Origin: Zestomonas carbonaria
Lineage (GTDB): Bacteria; Pseudomonadota; Gammaproteobacteria; Pseudomonadales; Pseudomonadaceae
Direction of reading: 5' to 3'
Length of the DNA stretch: 64,000 nucleotides
Assembly: GCF_904061905.1 (NCBI RefSeq)
Contig: NZ_CAJFCI010000012.1
Location: forward strand, 62,001 to 126,000
Made by a program: the position numbers and the translations under genes. Shown piece after piece: positions 43,104 to 52,511 of the stretch; within the stretch, counting starts at the first letter, position 1, and every line of letters starts with the position of its first letter. Below the pieces are notes generated by a model that had not been told where the DNA came from, ran no database searches, and saw only the letters and a program-made list of their open reading frames with translations.

Positions 43104-44345
43104 ATGACCGCATCCCGCTTCTCCGTTCGACAGGCCGCCGTGATCGGCGCCGGCACCATGGGCCGTGGCATCGTCATGAGCCTGGCCAACGCCGGCATCC
43201 CGGTGCTCTGGCTGGACAACAACCCGCAGATGCTCGAACAGGCCATGGACGCGGTCGCCAAGACCAACGCCCACAACCTGCACCTGGGGCGGATCGACGC
43301 GGCGGAATCGGCCGCGCGCCTGGCGCGGGTCACCCCGGTGAACGACTACGCGGCGCTGGCCGGCGTCGACCTGGTGATCGAGGCGGTGTACGAGAACCTC
43401 GAACTCAAGCAGCAGATCTTCCGCACCCTGGATGCCACCCTGAAGTCCTCGGCGATCCTCGCCAGCAACACCTCGGCGCTGGATATCGACGCCATCGCCG
43501 CGGTCACCTCGCGCCCGCAGCAGGTGCTCGGCCTGCACTTCTTCAGTCCGGCGCACATCATGAAACTGCTGGAAATCGTGCGCGGCGCGCGGACCGCCCC
43601 GGAGGTGCTCGACGCCGCCCGCGAGCTGGGCCAGCGCATCGGCAAGGTCTGCGTGGTGGCCGGCAACTGCCACGGCTTCATCGGCAACCGCATGCTCGCC
43701 ACCTACGTCGCCGAGGCGCGCAAGATGCTGCTGGAAGGCGCCTGGCCCCACCAGGTGGATGCCGCGCTGCAAGGCTTCGGTTTCGCCATGGGACCGTTCC
43801 GCATGTACGACGTGGTCGGCATCGACCTCGAATGGCGCGCCCGCCAGCTCGCCGGGGTCGGCATGGACGACCCGCTGGTGCAGGTCGACAACGCCCTGTG
43901 CGAGTTCGGCCGCTTCGGCCAGAAGGCGCGCATGGGCTACTACCGCTACGCCGAGGGCAGCCGCCAGGCCGAGCACGATCCCGAAGTGGACGCCTTGGTC
44001 CAGCGGGTGGCCGAAGGACTCGGCTTCCGCCGCCGCGAGATCGGCGCCGAGGAAATCGTCGAGCGCAGCCTGCTGGCGCTGGTCAACGAAGGGGCGAAGA
44101 TTCTCGAAGAGAGCATCGCCGCCAACAGCCACGACATCGACCTGGTCTACCTCAACGGTTACGGTTTCCCGGCCGACAAGGATGGGCCGATGGCTTGGGC
44201 CGACGGCGAGGGCGTGTCCGCCATCCTGGGACGCCTGGAGCGCTTGCAGGAGCTGTTCGGCGAACACTGGCGGCCGGCCGAGCTGATCCGCCAACTGGCC
44301 GCCAGCGGCAAGCGCTTCGCCGACGTGCGGGAGGGTGGCATATGA
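43104..44345 (+). CDS. 3-hydroxyacyl-CoA dehydrogenase
   Basis: 413 residues. NAD-binding motif AAVIGAGTMGRGIVMSLANAG, catalytic pattern GLHFFSPAHIMKLLEIV (His and Glu of the HxxxPxxxMxLxE type) and the C-terminal dimerisation domain NCHGFIGNRMLATYVAEARKML. A second, half-size C-terminal copy follows (about 315-405, RRREIGAEEIVERSLLALVNEGAKIL), as in monofunctional long forms. It oxidises 3-hydroxyacyl-CoA to 3-ketoacyl-CoA. It overlaps the acyl-CoA dehydrogenase gene by four bases. P. aeruginosa has a similar pair downstream of a LysR gene (PA5187-PA5189, from memory). Confidence 0.93.
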   Translation: MTASRFSVRQAAVIGAGTMGRGIVMSLANAGIPVLWLDNNPQMLEQAMDAVAKTNAHNLHLGRIDAAESAARLARVTPVNDYAALAGVDLVIEAVYENLELKQQIFRTLDATLKSSAILASNTSALDIDAIAAVTSRPQQVLGLHFFSPAHIMKLLEIVRGARTAPEVLDAARELGQRIGKVCVVAGNCHGFIGNRMLATYVAEARKMLLEGAWPHQVDAALQGFGFAMGPFRMYDVVGIDLEWRARQLAGVGMDDPLVQVDNALCEFGRFGQKARMGYYRYAEGSRQAEHDPEVDALVQRVAEGLGFRRREIGAEEIVERSLLALVNEGAKILEESIAANSHDIDLVYLNGYGFPADKDGPMAWADGEGVSAILGRLERLQELFGEHWRPAELIRQLAASGKRFADVREGGI

Positions 44346-46132
44346 GCTACCGGGCCCCGCTGCGCGACATGCGCTTCGTCCTCCATGAACTGTTCGATGT
44401 CGGCGGTCATTGCGAACTGCTCGGCAACGGGCTGGACCGCGAGACCATCGACGGCGTGCTGGAAGAGGCCGCGCGCTACGCCGGCGAAGTGGTGGCGCCG
44501 CTCAACCGCAACAGCGACGAACAGGGCTGCCAGTTCCGCGACGGCGAGGTGACCACCCCGGACGGCTTCCGCGACGCCTACCGGCAGTACGTCGACAACG
44601 GCTGGGCGAGCATGACCGGGCCGGTGGAATTCGATGGCCAGGGCTTCCCGCAACTGGTCGCGGCCTGCTTCCACGAGATGCTGATGGGTGCCTCGCTGTC
44701 CTTCCGCGCCTACTCCGGGCTCACCGAGGGCGCCGTGCTGGCCCTGCACACCCACGGCAGCGAAGAGCTGAAGCGGCTCTACCTGCCCCGCATGGTCAGC
44801 GGCGAATGGACCGGCACCATGTGCCTCACCGAACCGCAGGCCGGCACCGACCTGGCGCTGCTGCGCACCCGCGCCGAGCCGCAGGCGGACGGCAGCTACA
44901 AGGTCAGCGGCAGCAAGATCTTCATCAGCGGCGGCGAGCAGGACCTGACCGACAACATCGTCCACCTGGTGCTCGCCCGCCTGCCCGACGCGCCGGCCGG
45001 GGTGAAGGGCATCAGCCTGCTCCTAGTGCCGAAGTTCATCGCCCGCGAGGACGGTTCCCTCGGCGAGCGCAACGCGCTGAGCTGCGGCGCCATCGAGCAC
45101 AAGATGGGCATCAAGGGCGCCTCCACCTGCGTGATGAACTTCGACGGCGCTACCGGCTGGCTGGTCGGCGCGCCCAACCAGGGCCTGGCCTGCATGTTCA
45201 CCATGATGAACGACGCGCGCTTCCAGGTCGGCCTGCAGGGCCTGGGGATCGCCGAGGCGGCCTTCCAGGGCGCCCTGGGCTATGCCCGCGAACGCCTGCA
45301 ATCCCGTGCCCTGACCGGCCCGGCGGCGCCGGACAGGCCGGCCGACCCGATCATCGTCCACCCCGACGTGCGGCGCATGCTGCTCACCCAGAAGACCCTC
45401 AGCGAAGGCGGCCGCATGCTCGCCGCCTACTGCGCGCGCCAGCTCGACCTCGAACACGGCCACCCCGACGCCGAGGCACGCAAGGCCGCTGGCAAGCGCG
45501 CCGCGCTGCTGATCCCCATCGTCAAGGCGTTCCTCACCGACCTCGGCCAGGAAGTCGCCAGCCTCGGCGTGCAGGTCTACGGCGGGCACGGCTACATCCG
45601 CGAATGGGGCATGGAGCAACTGATGCGCGACAGCCGCATCACGCAGATCTACGAAGGCACCAACGGCATCCAGGCGCTCGACCTGATCCGCCGCAAGCTG
45701 CTCGGCGACGGCGGCGCCGAACTGGGCGCGCTGCTCGCCGAGTTCAGCGACCTGGCCGACCACGCGGCCCGGCGCCCGGCCCTGGCCTGGCTGGCCCAGG
45801 CGGTGCAGACGCGCCTCGGCGAATGGCGCGAGCTGGGCACCGAGGTGATCGCCGCCAGCCAGCGCGACCCGCAGGAAATCGGCGCCATGTCGATGGATTT
45901 CCTCCAGTATTCGGCCTATGTGCTATTGGCCGGGCTCTGGCTGCAAGCCGCCGCCCGCGCCCAGGACGCCCTGGAAGCCGGCAGCGGCGAAGCGGCCTTC
46001 TACCAGGCCAAGCTGCACAGCGCCGACTTCTACGTGCGCCGCGTGCTGCCACGGGCCAGCGCGCATCGTGAGGCGCTGCTGGGCGGGGCGGGGTGTCTGA
46101 TGGCGATGGATGAGGAGAGTTTTGCGTTTTGA
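44342..46132 (+). CDS. Acyl-CoA dehydrogenase, long C-terminal form
   Basis: 596 residues. Features: N-terminal extension (FVLHELFDVGGHCELLG) of the DmdC/FadE-type subfamily, FAD-binding segment MCLTEPQAGTDLALLRTRA, KVSGSKIFISGGEQD, and catalytic region ITQIYEGTNGIQALDLIRRK with the general-base Glu. Residues about 480-596 form the extra C-terminal helical domain. It makes the 2,3-enoyl-CoA bond in a beta-oxidation-type step. Its start overlaps the preceding stop (ATGA), so the two genes are translated together. Confidence 0.93.
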   Translation: MSYRAPLRDMRFVLHELFDVGGHCELLGNGLDRETIDGVLEEAARYAGEVVAPLNRNSDEQGCQFRDGEVTTPDGFRDAYRQYVDNGWASMTGPVEFDGQGFPQLVAACFHEMLMGASLSFRAYSGLTEGAVLALHTHGSEELKRLYLPRMVSGEWTGTMCLTEPQAGTDLALLRTRAEPQADGSYKVSGSKIFISGGEQDLTDNIVHLVLARLPDAPAGVKGISLLLVPKFIAREDGSLGERNALSCGAIEHKMGIKGASTCVMNFDGATGWLVGAPNQGLACMFTMMNDARFQVGLQGLGIAEAAFQGALGYARERLQSRALTGPAAPDRPADPIIVHPDVRRMLLTQKTLSEGGRMLAAYCARQLDLEHGHPDAEARKAAGKRAALLIPIVKAFLTDLGQEVASLGVQVYGGHGYIREWGMEQLMRDSRITQIYEGTNGIQALDLIRRKLLGDGGAELGALLAEFSDLADHAARRPALAWLAQAVQTRLGEWRELGTEVIAASQRDPQEIGAMSMDFLQYSAYVLLAGLWLQAAARAQDALEAGSGEAAFYQAKLHSADFYVRRVLPRASAHREALLGGAGCLMAMDEESFAF

Positions 46133-46137
46133 AAAGC

Positions 46138-46260
46138 ACCCTCTCCCCCGGCCCCTCTCCCGTAAACGGGCGAGGGGTGACTCGCGCCTGACCGGCCATG
46201 CACGGACTGCCCCCTCTCCCATTTATGGGAGAGGGCTGGGGAGAGGGTAGTTGGGCAACC
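46138..46260. repeat. CCCTCTCCC hairpin pair
   Basis: One hairpin with CCCCTCTCCCGTAAACGGGC (about 46155-46174) and a facing one CCCCTCTCCCATTTATGGGA (about 46211-46230), each with an outer arm GGGGAGAGGG-type sequence. It lies directly after the acyl-CoA dehydrogenase stop. A copy with GATGGGAGAGGG at about 47570-47593 shares the same loop style. Confidence 0.7.
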
Positions 46261-46309
46261 GGCAACTCCTACGTGAACAGGCGACCACAACAAGAAAGAG
46301 GAACCCGCC

Positions 46310-47473
46310 ATGCAACCCTTCAGCTTCGCCACCACCGCGCAAATCCTCTGCGAAAGCGGCGCCGCTTCACGCCTGGCCACGCTGTGCCGGGAGCGCGAGG
46401 CGCGTTCGGTGCTGATCGTCACCGACCCCGGCATCACCCGGCTCGGCCTGCTCGACGGCGTGCTGCCCGGCTTCGCCGCCGAGGGCGTGGCGGTCGCGGT
46501 GTACGACCAGGTGCTCGCCGATCCACCGGAAGCCGTGGTGCTGGCGGCGGTCGAGCAGGCCAGGGCGCAGCGCGCCGAACTGATCGTCGGCTTCGGCGGC
46601 GGCAGCTCCATGGACGTCGCCAAGCTGGTCGCGCTGCTCGCCCATCCCGACTGTGCCCAGGCGCTGGCCGATATCTACGGCGTCGGCAACGCCAGGGGCC
46701 GGCGCCTGCCGCTGATCCAGGTGCCGACCACCGCCGGCACCGGCTCGGAGGTGACGCCGATCGCCATCGTCACCACCGGCGAGACCACCAAGCTAGGCGT
46801 GGTCTCGACGCTGCTGCTGCCCGACCTGGCGCTGCTCGACGCCGAGCTGACCCTCGGCCTGCCGGCGGCGGTGACCGCCGCCACCGGCATCGACGCCATG
46901 GTCCACGCCATCGAGGCCTACACCAGCAAGCTGAAGAAGAACCCGCTGTCCGACCTGCTGGCCCGCGAGGCGCTGCGCCTGCTCGCCGCCAACCTCGACG
47001 CGGCGGTGCACGACGGCGGCAACCGCGAGGCGCGCCAGGCCATGCTGCTCGGCGCCTGCCTGGCCGGCCAGGCGTTCGCCAACGCGCCGGTGGCGGCGGT
47101 GCACGCGCTGGCCTATCCGCTCGGCGGGCATTTCCACATCCCCCATGGGCTCTCCAACGCCCTGGTGCTGCCCCATGTGCTGGGCTTCAATGCCGAGGTG
47201 GCCGCGCCGCTTTACGCCGAGCTGGCGTCGCTGGTGCTCGGCCACAGGCTGCGCCCCGGCGATGCGATGAATCTCACCGAGCAACTGATCTTCGCCCTGG
47301 CCGACTTCAGCGAGCGCAGCGGCTTGCCGACCCGCCTGCGCGACGCCGGCGTGCCGGAAGCCATGCTGCCGCAACTGGCCGCCGACGCCATGCTGCAACA
47401 GCGCCTGCTGGTGAATAATCCGCGTGAAGTGAGCGAGGCCGACGCGCTGGCGATCTATCGCGCGGCGTATTGA
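46310..47473 (+). CDS. Iron-containing alcohol dehydrogenase
   Basis: 387 residues. Group III alcohol dehydrogenase: nucleotide-binding FGGGSSMDVAKLVALL, PTTAGTGSEVTPIAIVT, and metal-binding residues in HAIEAYTSK and HIPHGLSNALVLPHVL. The group uses Fe2+ and NAD(P) to interconvert alcohols and aldehydes. Its place in the acyl-CoA cluster fits removal of fatty or short-chain alcohols; exact substrates cannot be told. Confidence 0.92.
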   Translation: MQPFSFATTAQILCESGAASRLATLCREREARSVLIVTDPGITRLGLLDGVLPGFAAEGVAVAVYDQVLADPPEAVVLAAVEQARAQRAELIVGFGGGSSMDVAKLVALLAHPDCAQALADIYGVGNARGRRLPLIQVPTTAGTGSEVTPIAIVTTGETTKLGVVSTLLLPDLALLDAELTLGLPAAVTAATGIDAMVHAIEAYTSKLKKNPLSDLLAREALRLLAANLDAAVHDGGNREARQAMLLGACLAGQAFANAPVAAVHALAYPLGGHFHIPHGLSNALVLPHVLGFNAEVAAPLYAELASLVLGHRLRPGDAMNLTEQLIFALADFSERSGLPTRLRDAGVPEAMLPQLAADAMLQQRLLVNNPREVSEADALAIYRAAY

Positions 47474-47477
47474 TCAA

Positions 47478-47600
47478 CTATCCCTCTCCCCCGCCCCCTC
47501 TCCCCCTCTTCATAAAAGAAAGGGGGGAGAGGGGTGACTCGCGCCTGACCGGCTGTGCACGGACGGCTCCCTCTCCCATTGATGGGAGAGGGTAAAAAGA
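47478..47600. repeat. CCCTCTCC repeat pair before the thioesterase gene
   Basis: Facing CTCTCCCC-rich arms flank CTTCATAAAAGAAAG (about 47508-47522), and a second hairpin CCCTCTCCCATTGATGGGAG is at 47570-47589. The thioesterase ribosome-binding region (ACCAAGGACACC) follows directly. Confidence 0.65.
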
Positions 47601-47617
47601 ACCACCAAGGACACCCC

Positions 47618-48052
47618 ATGACCCAACCCCAACACCTGCGTCACGACTACAGGCATTTCCAGCCGATCACCACCCGCTGGCACGACAACGACCTCTACGG
47701 CCACGTCAACAACGTCGTCTACTACGGCTTCTTCGACAGCGCGGTGAACACCTACCTGATCGAGCGCGGCGGCCTGGATATCCACGATGGCCAGGTGGTC
47801 GGCTTCGTGGTCAGCTCGGCCTGCGACTACTTCGCCTCCATCGCCTTCCCCGAACGCATCGAGGTCGGCCTGCGGGTCGGCAAGCTGGGCAACAGCTCGG
47901 TGCAGTACGAACTGGCGATCTTCAAGGCCGGCGAGGACGAAGCCTGCGCCGCCGGGCGTTTCGTCCACGTGTTCGTGGACCGGCGGAGCAACCGCCCGGT
48001 GCCGATCCCGGAGCCCCTGCGCGAGGCGCTGGCGGCGTTGCTGGTGGGTTGA
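47618..48052 (+). CDS. Hotdog-fold acyl-CoA thioesterase
   Basis: 144 residues from ATG 47618. 4HBT-type motif TTRWHDNDLYGHVNNVVYYGFFDSAVN contains the catalytic Asp and the HVNN turn; the helix is followed by the strands ASIAFPERIEVGLRVGKLGNSSVQYEL. It hydrolyses acyl-CoA thioesters; the P. aeruginosa relative (PA5185, from memory) is a structurally characterised tetramer. It closes the plus-strand acyl-CoA cluster and converges on the MFS gene with an 8-base gap. Confidence 0.92.
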   Translation: MTQPQHLRHDYRHFQPITTRWHDNDLYGHVNNVVYYGFFDSAVNTYLIERGGLDIHDGQVVGFVVSSACDYFASIAFPERIEVGLRVGKLGNSSVQYELAIFKAGEDEACAAGRFVHVFVDRRSNRPVPIPEPLREALAALLVG

Positions 48053-48060
48053 ACAGGTTC

Positions 48061-49353
48061 TCAGGCCAGCTCGACAAGGGCTGCGCGCCGCCCCCGCTGG
48101 AGATCGACGCTGGCGAGGATCAGCAGGCCGGCGACGAAATAGCTGCCGGTGATCAGCATCGCCAGGCGATGGTCGCCGCCGCTCAGCCAACTGGTCAGCC
48201 CGTAGGTCATCGGGCCGAGGATCGCCGACAGCTTCACCGCCTGGCCCCACAGCCCGAAGAACTCGGCCAGTCGGGTCGGCGGCGCCAGCAGGCCGACGAT
48301 GGCGCGCCCGGCCGACTGGCTGGCGCCCATGCACAGCCCGGCGATGTTGGCCGCCACCCAGAACATCGCCGGGCCCTCGGCGGCCCAGGCCAGGCCGACC
48401 ATGACGATCCAGCCGAGCAGGGTGAGGGTCAGGGTCGGGCGGTGGCCGAGGCGGTCCTGCAACCAGCCGAACAGGATCGCGCCGATCGAGGCGGTGATGT
48501 TCACCGCGAAGATCAGCAGCAGGGTGTCCTGGGTCGTGAAGCCCATCGCCTGGTCGGCATAGATGGCGGCCAGGGTGATCACCGCCGAGATGCCGGCCTG
48601 GTAGCACAGGGTGCAGAGCAGGAAGCGCAGCAGGTCGCGGTAGCGCCGCGCCTCGCTCAGGGTGCGGGCGAAGCGGTGCCACACCGAGGCGGCCAGCGGC
48701 GCCGCGCCGGCCTCCAGTTGCGGCTTGGCGCGTTCGCGCAGGAACAGGAAGGTCGGCACGCAGGCGGCGGCGAACAGCGCGGCGGTGATCAGCATGCACA
48801 CCGGCACGAACTGCGCCGCCTCGTGCCCCTGGCCCTGCGCCCAAGCGACGTAGGCCAGGCAGGCGCCGAGGCTGACCAGCCCGCCGATGTAGCCGAATCC
48901 CCAGCCCCAGCCGGAAACCCTGCCGAGGGCGTCCTCGCGGGCGAGCTCGGGGAGGAAGGCGGCGATCAGGTTCTCGCCGCTGCCGAAGAAGAAGTTGGAG
49001 AGCACCACGAACAACACGGCGATGACCAGCGTCCCCGGCCCGGCCCAGGCCAGCGCGGCGGTGAAGGCCACGCAGCCGATGGTGCAGAGCAGCAGCAGGC
49101 GCTTCTTGCAGGCGAAGGCATCGGCGTAGGCACCGACCAGCGGCGCGCTGAGGATGATCAGCGCATAGGAGAGGGCGATGGCGCTGGTCCAGGCCAGGGT
49201 GCCCCAATCCTTGCCCTCGGCCACCACGGCGACGAAATAGGCGTTGAACACCGCGGTGATCACCACCGTGGTGTAGCCGGAGTTGGCGAAGTCATACATC
49301 GCCCAGGCCCAGATTTCGCGGCGGGTCACTCCGGGGGCAAGACTGCTTGGCAT
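48061..49353 (-). CDS. MFS transporter, UMF1/Atg22-like
   Basis: 430 residues from ATG 49353 (MPSSLAPGVTRREIWAWAMYDFANSGYTTVV). The motif WAMYDFANSGY near the first helix is the hallmark of the UMF1/vacuolar effluxer Atg22-like family. About 12 membrane helices are evident, with a central loop (REAKPQLEAG-type region) between helices 6 and 7 and a loop motif DRLGHRPTL between 8 and 9. Yeast Atg22 exports amino acids from the vacuole; bacterial roles are unclear. No operon partner. Confidence 0.88.
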   Translation of the reverse strand: MPSSLAPGVTRREIWAWAMYDFANSGYTTVVITAVFNAYFVAVVAEGKDWGTLAWTSAIALSYALIILSAPLVGAYADAFACKKRLLLLCTIGCVAFTAALAWAGPGTLVIAVLFVVLSNFFFGSGENLIAAFLPELAREDALGRVSGWGWGFGYIGGLVSLGACLAYVAWAQGQGHEAAQFVPVCMLITAALFAAACVPTFLFLRERAKPQLEAGAAPLAASVWHRFARTLSEARRYRDLLRFLLCTLCYQAGISAVITLAAIYADQAMGFTTQDTLLLIFAVNITASIGAILFGWLQDRLGHRPTLTLTLLGWIVMVGLAWAAEGPAMFWVAANIAGLCMGASQSAGRAIVGLLAPPTRLAEFFGLWGQAVKLSAILGPMTYGLTSWLSGGDHRLAMLITGSYFVAGLLILASVDLQRGRRAALVELA

Positions 49354-49640
49354 GGTGGGCTCCGTTGGGGTGGGGTCCCTAGAGACTAGCTGGCGTGTTC
49401 GAAGGGTTGATGAATGTGGGCGGAGTACGGTGTTTCCGGCTTGCACGTCCTGCTCCCTCTCCCTTCGGAGCGGGCCGCGCAGGCAGGGCTGGGGTGAGGG
49501 ACGGACTTTCGATCCGGCACGACCTTTCCTCCCGCACCACTTCCACTTCCCGGATTGCATCCGGGCTACGTCCGGCCAGGGACTTCCCGTCCCCGACAAC
49601 TGGCGCATAATGGTGAGCGCACTGTCACGAGGGACGGCCT
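49354..49640. other. Divergent gap upstream of the MFS and ACP-FAAL genes
   Basis: 287 bases without a gene. It carries one long CCCTCTCCC-type repeat with a GCGCAGGCAGGGCTGGGG arm (about 49450-49505) and a GATTGCATCCGGGCTACGTC REP-like fragment (about 49554-49573). Both promoters must lie here, but no clear hexamers were found. Confidence 0.55.
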
Positions 49641-52469
49641 ATGCCCCGTCTGTCCCGCAAGACCCCCGCCAGTCCCCGCGACGACGGGGTGGCGGAAAAG
49701 CTGCTCGACATCGTCCGGCAGACCGTGATCGAGCTGCGCCCCTATGCGGCCGAAGGGCTGAAGGTCGGCTTGCACAGCGACCTCGACCGCGACCTGGGCC
49801 TGGACAGCCTGGCCCGGGTGGAGCTCTGGGCGCGTCTCGAGCAGGCGTTCGGTGTGCGTTTCCCCGAGGACCTGTTCTCCCGGGCGGAAACCCCGCAAGA
49901 CCTCCTCCACGCCCTGCGCGAACAGGGCTGCCTGGCGCCGCTGCCGTCGCCGCGTTCCGCCGTTCCCGAAAGCGCCCCGGCGGCGCCGAGCACGCCGGCC
50001 GTGGCCGGGACGCTGATGGACGTGCTCGACTGGCACCTGCACAACCAGCCCGAGCGTATCCACGTGCGCCTGCTCGACGAGCACGAGCACTGCGACGACC
50101 TCAGTTATGCCGCCCTGCACCAGGGCTCCCTGGGCGTGGCGTGCGGCCTCCAGCGCCGGGGCCTGCGCGCCGGCCAGGCGGTGGCGTTGATGCTGCCCAC
50201 CGGGCGCGACTTCCTGTTCGCCTTCGTCGGTACCCTGTTGGCCGGTGGCGTGCCGGTGCCCATCTACCCGCCGATGCGCCTGTCGCAGGTCGAGGAGCAC
50301 CTGCGCCGGCAGGCCGCGATCCTCGCCAACGCCGAGGCGGTGGCGCTGATCACCGTGGCCGAGGCGAAGCTGCTCGCGCGCCTGCTCAAGCCACAGGTGC
50401 CGAGCCTGCGCGAGGTCGCCAGCGTCGCCGAACTGGCGGACAGCGGCGGCGAGTTCACGCCGGTCCGGCGCAAGGCGGAGGACATCGCCTTCCTGCAATA
50501 CACCTCGGGCAGCACCGGCCAGCCCAAGGGCGTGATGGTCAGCCACGCCAACCTGCTCGCCAACCTGCGGGCGATGGGCGAGGGCGTGCGGGTCAGTTCC
50601 CGCGACGTGTTCGTCAGTTGGCTGCCGATGTACCACGACATGGGCCTGATCGGCGCCTGGCTGGGCAGCCTGTACTACGCCTACACGCTGGTGCTGATGT
50701 CGCCGCTGAGCTTCCTGGCGCGGCCGGCGCGCTGGCTGTGGGCGATCCACCACTACGGCGGCACCCTGTCGGCGGCGCCCAACTTCGCCTACGAGCTGTG
50801 CCTGAGCCGGATCGCCGACAGCGACATCGAGGGCCTGGACCTGAGCCACTGGCGCCTGGCGCTGAACGGCGCCGAGCCGGTCAATCCCGACACCTTGCGG
50901 CGCTTCGTCGCGCGCTTCTCCCGCTACGGGCTGCCCGCCAGCGCGCCGACGCCGGTCTACGGGCTGGCCGAAGGCACCCTCGGCGTGGCCTTCCCGCCCC
51001 TGGAGCGCGGGCCGCTGATCGATCTGGTACAGCGCGAGGCGTTCCAGACCCGTGGCCTGGCCCTGCCCGCCGAGGAGGGGAGTGCCGACACCCTGCGCTT
51101 CGTCTCCTGTGGCAGGTCGCTGCCCGGCCATCGCATCCGCATCGTCGACGACAATGGTCGCGAGCTGCCCGAACGCCGCGAGGGGCACCTGCAGTTCAGC
51201 GGGCCTTCCACCAGTCGCGGCTACTTCCACAACCCCGAGGAAACCCGCCGGGTGCAGCGCGGCGAGTGGATGGACTCCCTCGACCTGGGCTACCTGGCCG
51301 ACGGCGAGCTGTACCTGACCGGCCGCGCCAAGGACCTGATCATTCGCGCGGGGCGCAACATCTACCCCTACGACGTGGAAACGGCGGTGGGCAACGTGCC
51401 CGGCCTGCGCAAGGGCTGCGTCGCGGTGTTCGGCAGCCGCGTGGCGGACAGCGGCACCGAGCGCCTGGTGGTGCTGGCGGAGACCCACGAGCACGACGCC
51501 GGCGTGCGCCAGCGCCTGCAACAGGAGATCAACCGGATCGTCGTCGAACTCGCCGGGGTGCCGCCCGACGACATCGTCCTGGCGCCGCCGCACAGCGTGC
51601 TGAAGACCTCCAGCGGCAAGATCCGCCGTTCCGCCTGTCGCGAGCTGTACGAGAGCGGCGAGCTGGTCGGTGGGCGCCAGGCGGTGTGGCGGCAACTGCT
51701 GCGCCTGGGCCTGCGGGGCGCGTGGGCACAGGTGGCGAGCGCCTGGCGAAGCGTCCGGGCCGCGCTGTACGGCGGCTACATCTGGCTATTGTTCTGGCTG
51801 ATGGCGCCGCTGACCTGGCTGGGTGCCGCGCTGTTGCCATGGCAAGGCCCGTGCCGCGCCTTCGTGCATGGCGCGGCGCGGCTGTTCGTGCGCCTGGCCG
51901 GGGTCTCGCCGCACGTCGAGGGGCTGGAGCGGATGGCGGCCTGCGGGCAATGCGTGCTGGCCGCCAACCACGCCAGCTATGTCGATGGGGTGATCCTCTG
52001 CGCGGCGCTGCCGCCGCGCTTCGCCTTCGTCGCCAAGCGCGAGCTGGCCGGGCAATGGATCGCCGGACTGTTCCTGCGCCGGATCGGCGCCCGCTTCGTC
52101 GAGCGCTTCGAGCTGCAACGCAGCGCCGAGGACGCCGCCGCCCTGGCCAATGCGCTGGCTGACGGCGAGTCGCTGCTGTTCTTCCCGGAAGGCACATTCG
52201 GCGCCGAGCCGGGCCTGCGGGCCTTCCGCATGGGCGCTTTCGTCCTGGCCGCGCGTTCCGATCTGCCGCTGCTGCCGGTGGCCATTCGTGGCACGCGCAC
52301 GCTGCTGCCCGACGGCTGCTGGTTCCCGCGCCATGCGGGGATCGAGATCGATATCGGCACGTCGCTGTGGGCGCGGGGAGACGGCTGGCTGGAGGCGATC
52401 GGCCTGCGCGACGAGACGCGGGCGTGGTTGCTGGAGCGATTGGACGAGCCGGACGGCCTGGGCCGCTGA
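49641..52469 (+). CDS. ACP - fatty acyl-AMP ligase - PlsC acyltransferase fusion
   Basis: 942 residues. Residues about 15-90: acyl carrier domain with GLDSLARVEL and phosphopantetheine Ser56. Residues about 120-670: adenylation domain of FAAL type (VPVPIYPPMR, P-loop YTSGSTGQPKGVM at about 287, PVYGLAEGTLGVAF, DLGYLADGELYLTGRAKDLII, terminal KTSSGKIRRSACRELY). A hydrophobic helix at about 713-735 anchors the end domain. Residues about 760-900: PlsC acyltransferase with NHASYVD (776-782) and FPEGTF (848-853). One protein could activate a free fatty acid, load it on its own carrier and hand it to a lysolipid or other acceptor. E. coli Aas joins related activities in another order. Confidence 0.92.
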   Translation: MPRLSRKTPASPRDDGVAEKLLDIVRQTVIELRPYAAEGLKVGLHSDLDRDLGLDSLARVELWARLEQAFGVRFPEDLFSRAETPQDLLHALREQGCLAPLPSPRSAVPESAPAAPSTPAVAGTLMDVLDWHLHNQPERIHVRLLDEHEHCDDLSYAALHQGSLGVACGLQRRGLRAGQAVALMLPTGRDFLFAFVGTLLAGGVPVPIYPPMRLSQVEEHLRRQAAILANAEAVALITVAEAKLLARLLKPQVPSLREVASVAELADSGGEFTPVRRKAEDIAFLQYTSGSTGQPKGVMVSHANLLANLRAMGEGVRVSSRDVFVSWLPMYHDMGLIGAWLGSLYYAYTLVLMSPLSFLARPARWLWAIHHYGGTLSAAPNFAYELCLSRIADSDIEGLDLSHWRLALNGAEPVNPDTLRRFVARFSRYGLPASAPTPVYGLAEGTLGVAFPPLERGPLIDLVQREAFQTRGLALPAEEGSADTLRFVSCGRSLPGHRIRIVDDNGRELPERREGHLQFSGPSTSRGYFHNPEETRRVQRGEWMDSLDLGYLADGELYLTGRAKDLIIRAGRNIYPYDVETAVGNVPGLRKGCVAVFGSRVADSGTERLVVLAETHEHDAGVRQRLQQEINRIVVELAGVPPDDIVLAPPHSVLKTSSGKIRRSACRELYESGELVGGRQAVWRQLLRLGLRGAWAQVASAWRSVRAALYGGYIWLLFWLMAPLTWLGAALLPWQGPCRAFVHGAARLFVRLAGVSPHVEGLERMAACGQCVLAANHASYVDGVILCAALPPRFAFVAKRELAGQWIAGLFLRRIGARFVERFELQRSAEDAAALANALADGESLLFFPEGTFGAEPGLRAFRMGAFVLAARSDLPLLPVAIRGTRTLLPDGCWFPRHAGIEIDIGTSLWARGDGWLEAIGLRDETRAWLLERLDEPDGLGR

Positions 52470-52511
52470 GGAGGGGCTGCGCACCGGCCGGGAGCCGGTG
52501 CGCGGGTGCGA

